Positions 63,521-64,000 of a DNA stretch of 64,000 nucleotides are shown one piece after another. Position 1 is the stretch's first letter; every line of letters begins with the position of its first letter. The DNA is from Mucilaginibacter roseus (GTDB taxonomy: Bacteria; Bacteroidota; Bacteroidia; Sphingobacteriales; Sphingobacteriaceae): contig NZ_JAJPWV010000002.1 in assembly GCF_021215455.1 (NCBI RefSeq), positions 744,001-808,000 on the forward strand. The letters are read 5' to 3'. Position numbers and translations under genes: made by a program. A model generated the notes under the pieces. That model searched no databases. It saw only the letters and a list, made by a program, of their open reading frames with translations, and was not told the origin of the DNA.

Positions 63521-64000
63521 ATGGCCATAGCTTACCGGCAACGTATTGATGATGATACTGAATTCGCCCTCTGGAAAATTGAGGAAGCGGCCGATGACCT
63601 GTACGTTAAGCTGCAATTAAAAGATGATGAAAAGGCTGTTTTTGATAGCCTTGGTAACAGTAAGCGGCACCTGCACTGGCTGGGTACACGCGTGCTGCTG
63701 CGAACCATGCTTAGCACCGATGAGTATATAGATTGCAAGGTTGATGTACACGGAAAACCTTACCTGGTAAACCATCCTTACTACATATCGTTCAGCCACT
63801 CGTTTGATTACGCTGCCGTAATGATAAGCCGCAAATACCAGGTGGGTATTGATATTGAACAGGTAAAGCAAAAGGTGGAGCGCATTGCACATAAGTTTAT
63901 GCGCCCCGAAGAGCTTGATTTTATAAGCGACAACCGCAAGATAGAAGAGCTATACGTTTGCTGGTGCGTTAAAGAGGCTGTGTACAAATGCTACGGACAA
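63521..64000 (+). CDS. 4'-phosphopantetheinyl transferase (partial, cut at window edge)
   Basis: The frame is open for 160 codons from ATG 63521 to the right edge. PPTases attach the phosphopantetheine arm of CoA to acyl carrier or peptide carrier proteins. Sfp-type motifs seen: FSHSFDYAAVMISRKYQVGIDIEQV (His-rich substrate strand and the metal-binding Asp), FMRPEELDFI, and the C-terminal CWCVKEAVYKCYGQ with the KEAxxK motif. The missing part is probably about 50 residues. Confidence 0.85.
   Translation, partial: MAIAYRQRIDDDTEFALWKIEEAADDLYVKLQLKDDEKAVFDSLGNSKRHLHWLGTRVLLRTMLSTDEYIDCKVDVHGKPYLVNHPYYISFSHSFDYAAVMISRKYQVGIDIEQVKQKVERIAHKFMRPEELDFISDNRKIEELYVCWCVKEAVYKCYGQ

Overview
The window looks like a chromosomal segment of a Bacteroidota bacterium, most likely the family Sphingobacteriaceae (Mucilaginibacter/Pedobacter-like). 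The signs are SusC/SusD proteins, TonB-dependent receptors with carboxypeptidase-regulatory N-termini, GldD and a RemB/Wzi-like protein, many Bacteroidota-only families (DUF2480, DUF3108, DUF3109, DUF6427), little use of Shine-Dalgarno sites, and -7 promoter boxes of the TAnnTTTG type. The genus is an inference. No rRNA, tRNA, IS element, prophage or CRISPR array was found.

Layout. 1-5.3 kb: the tail of an acyltransferase gene, then a TonB-dependent receptor with a beta-helix lipoprotein (minus strand) and a DUF962 membrane protein. The receptor promoter carries a striking array of hexamers repeated every 11 bp. 5.3-15.7 kb (minus): rny, a 6S-like RNA, zapA, a coiled-coil gene, pheT, a GAF/PAS hybrid histidine kinase, glyA and scpA. 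15.8-22.5 kb: dxs and a GH15 glucoamylase (plus), then a RemB/Wzi-like protein and gmd (minus). 22.6-32.9 kb: small membrane and DUF genes, then the envelope/cofactor block ppiD-lptC-OMP-coaX-purQ-DUF6427-sdaA. 33-39.1 kb: an acyltransferase-like membrane protein, an M23 peptidase, rbfA, a LolE-like permease, a glyoxalase-like hydrolase, gldD and aroE.

39.4-49.4 kb (plus) is a SusC-SusD-CRTAC1/ASPIC-vanadium haloperoxidase locus bounded by terminators: an outer-membrane uptake pair joined to two exported lipoproteins, one a putative vanadium enzyme. 49.4-54.7 kb: pruA, then an AT-rich two-gene HATPase/STAS-like module that looks horizontally acquired and has a one-base frameshift, a carboxypeptidase-regulatory-like protein, and a SerB phosphatase fused to a SerA remnant that keeps only the lid and ACT parts.

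54.7-64 kb: UspA, then a CLC transporter whose leader contains a fluoride riboswitch (crcB motif) behind a recognisable promoter, so it is very probably a CLC-F fluoride/proton antiporter. After that come a secreted ABM-domain protein, tryptophan 2,3-dioxygenase, ilvE, clpS, a macroglobulin-like protein ending in a TonB plug with no barrel, dcd, a 50-residue lipoprotein-like ORF, and the start of a phosphopantetheinyl transferase cut by the window edge.

The most interesting items are the fluoride riboswitch/CLC-F unit, the 11-bp-phased operator array, the 6S-like RNA, the HATPase/STAS module, the SerB-SerA remnant fusion, the haloperoxidase SusCD locus and the barrel-less plug protein. Start codons were re-chosen where a longer open frame was unlikely. 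All family assignments were made by eye, without database searches.
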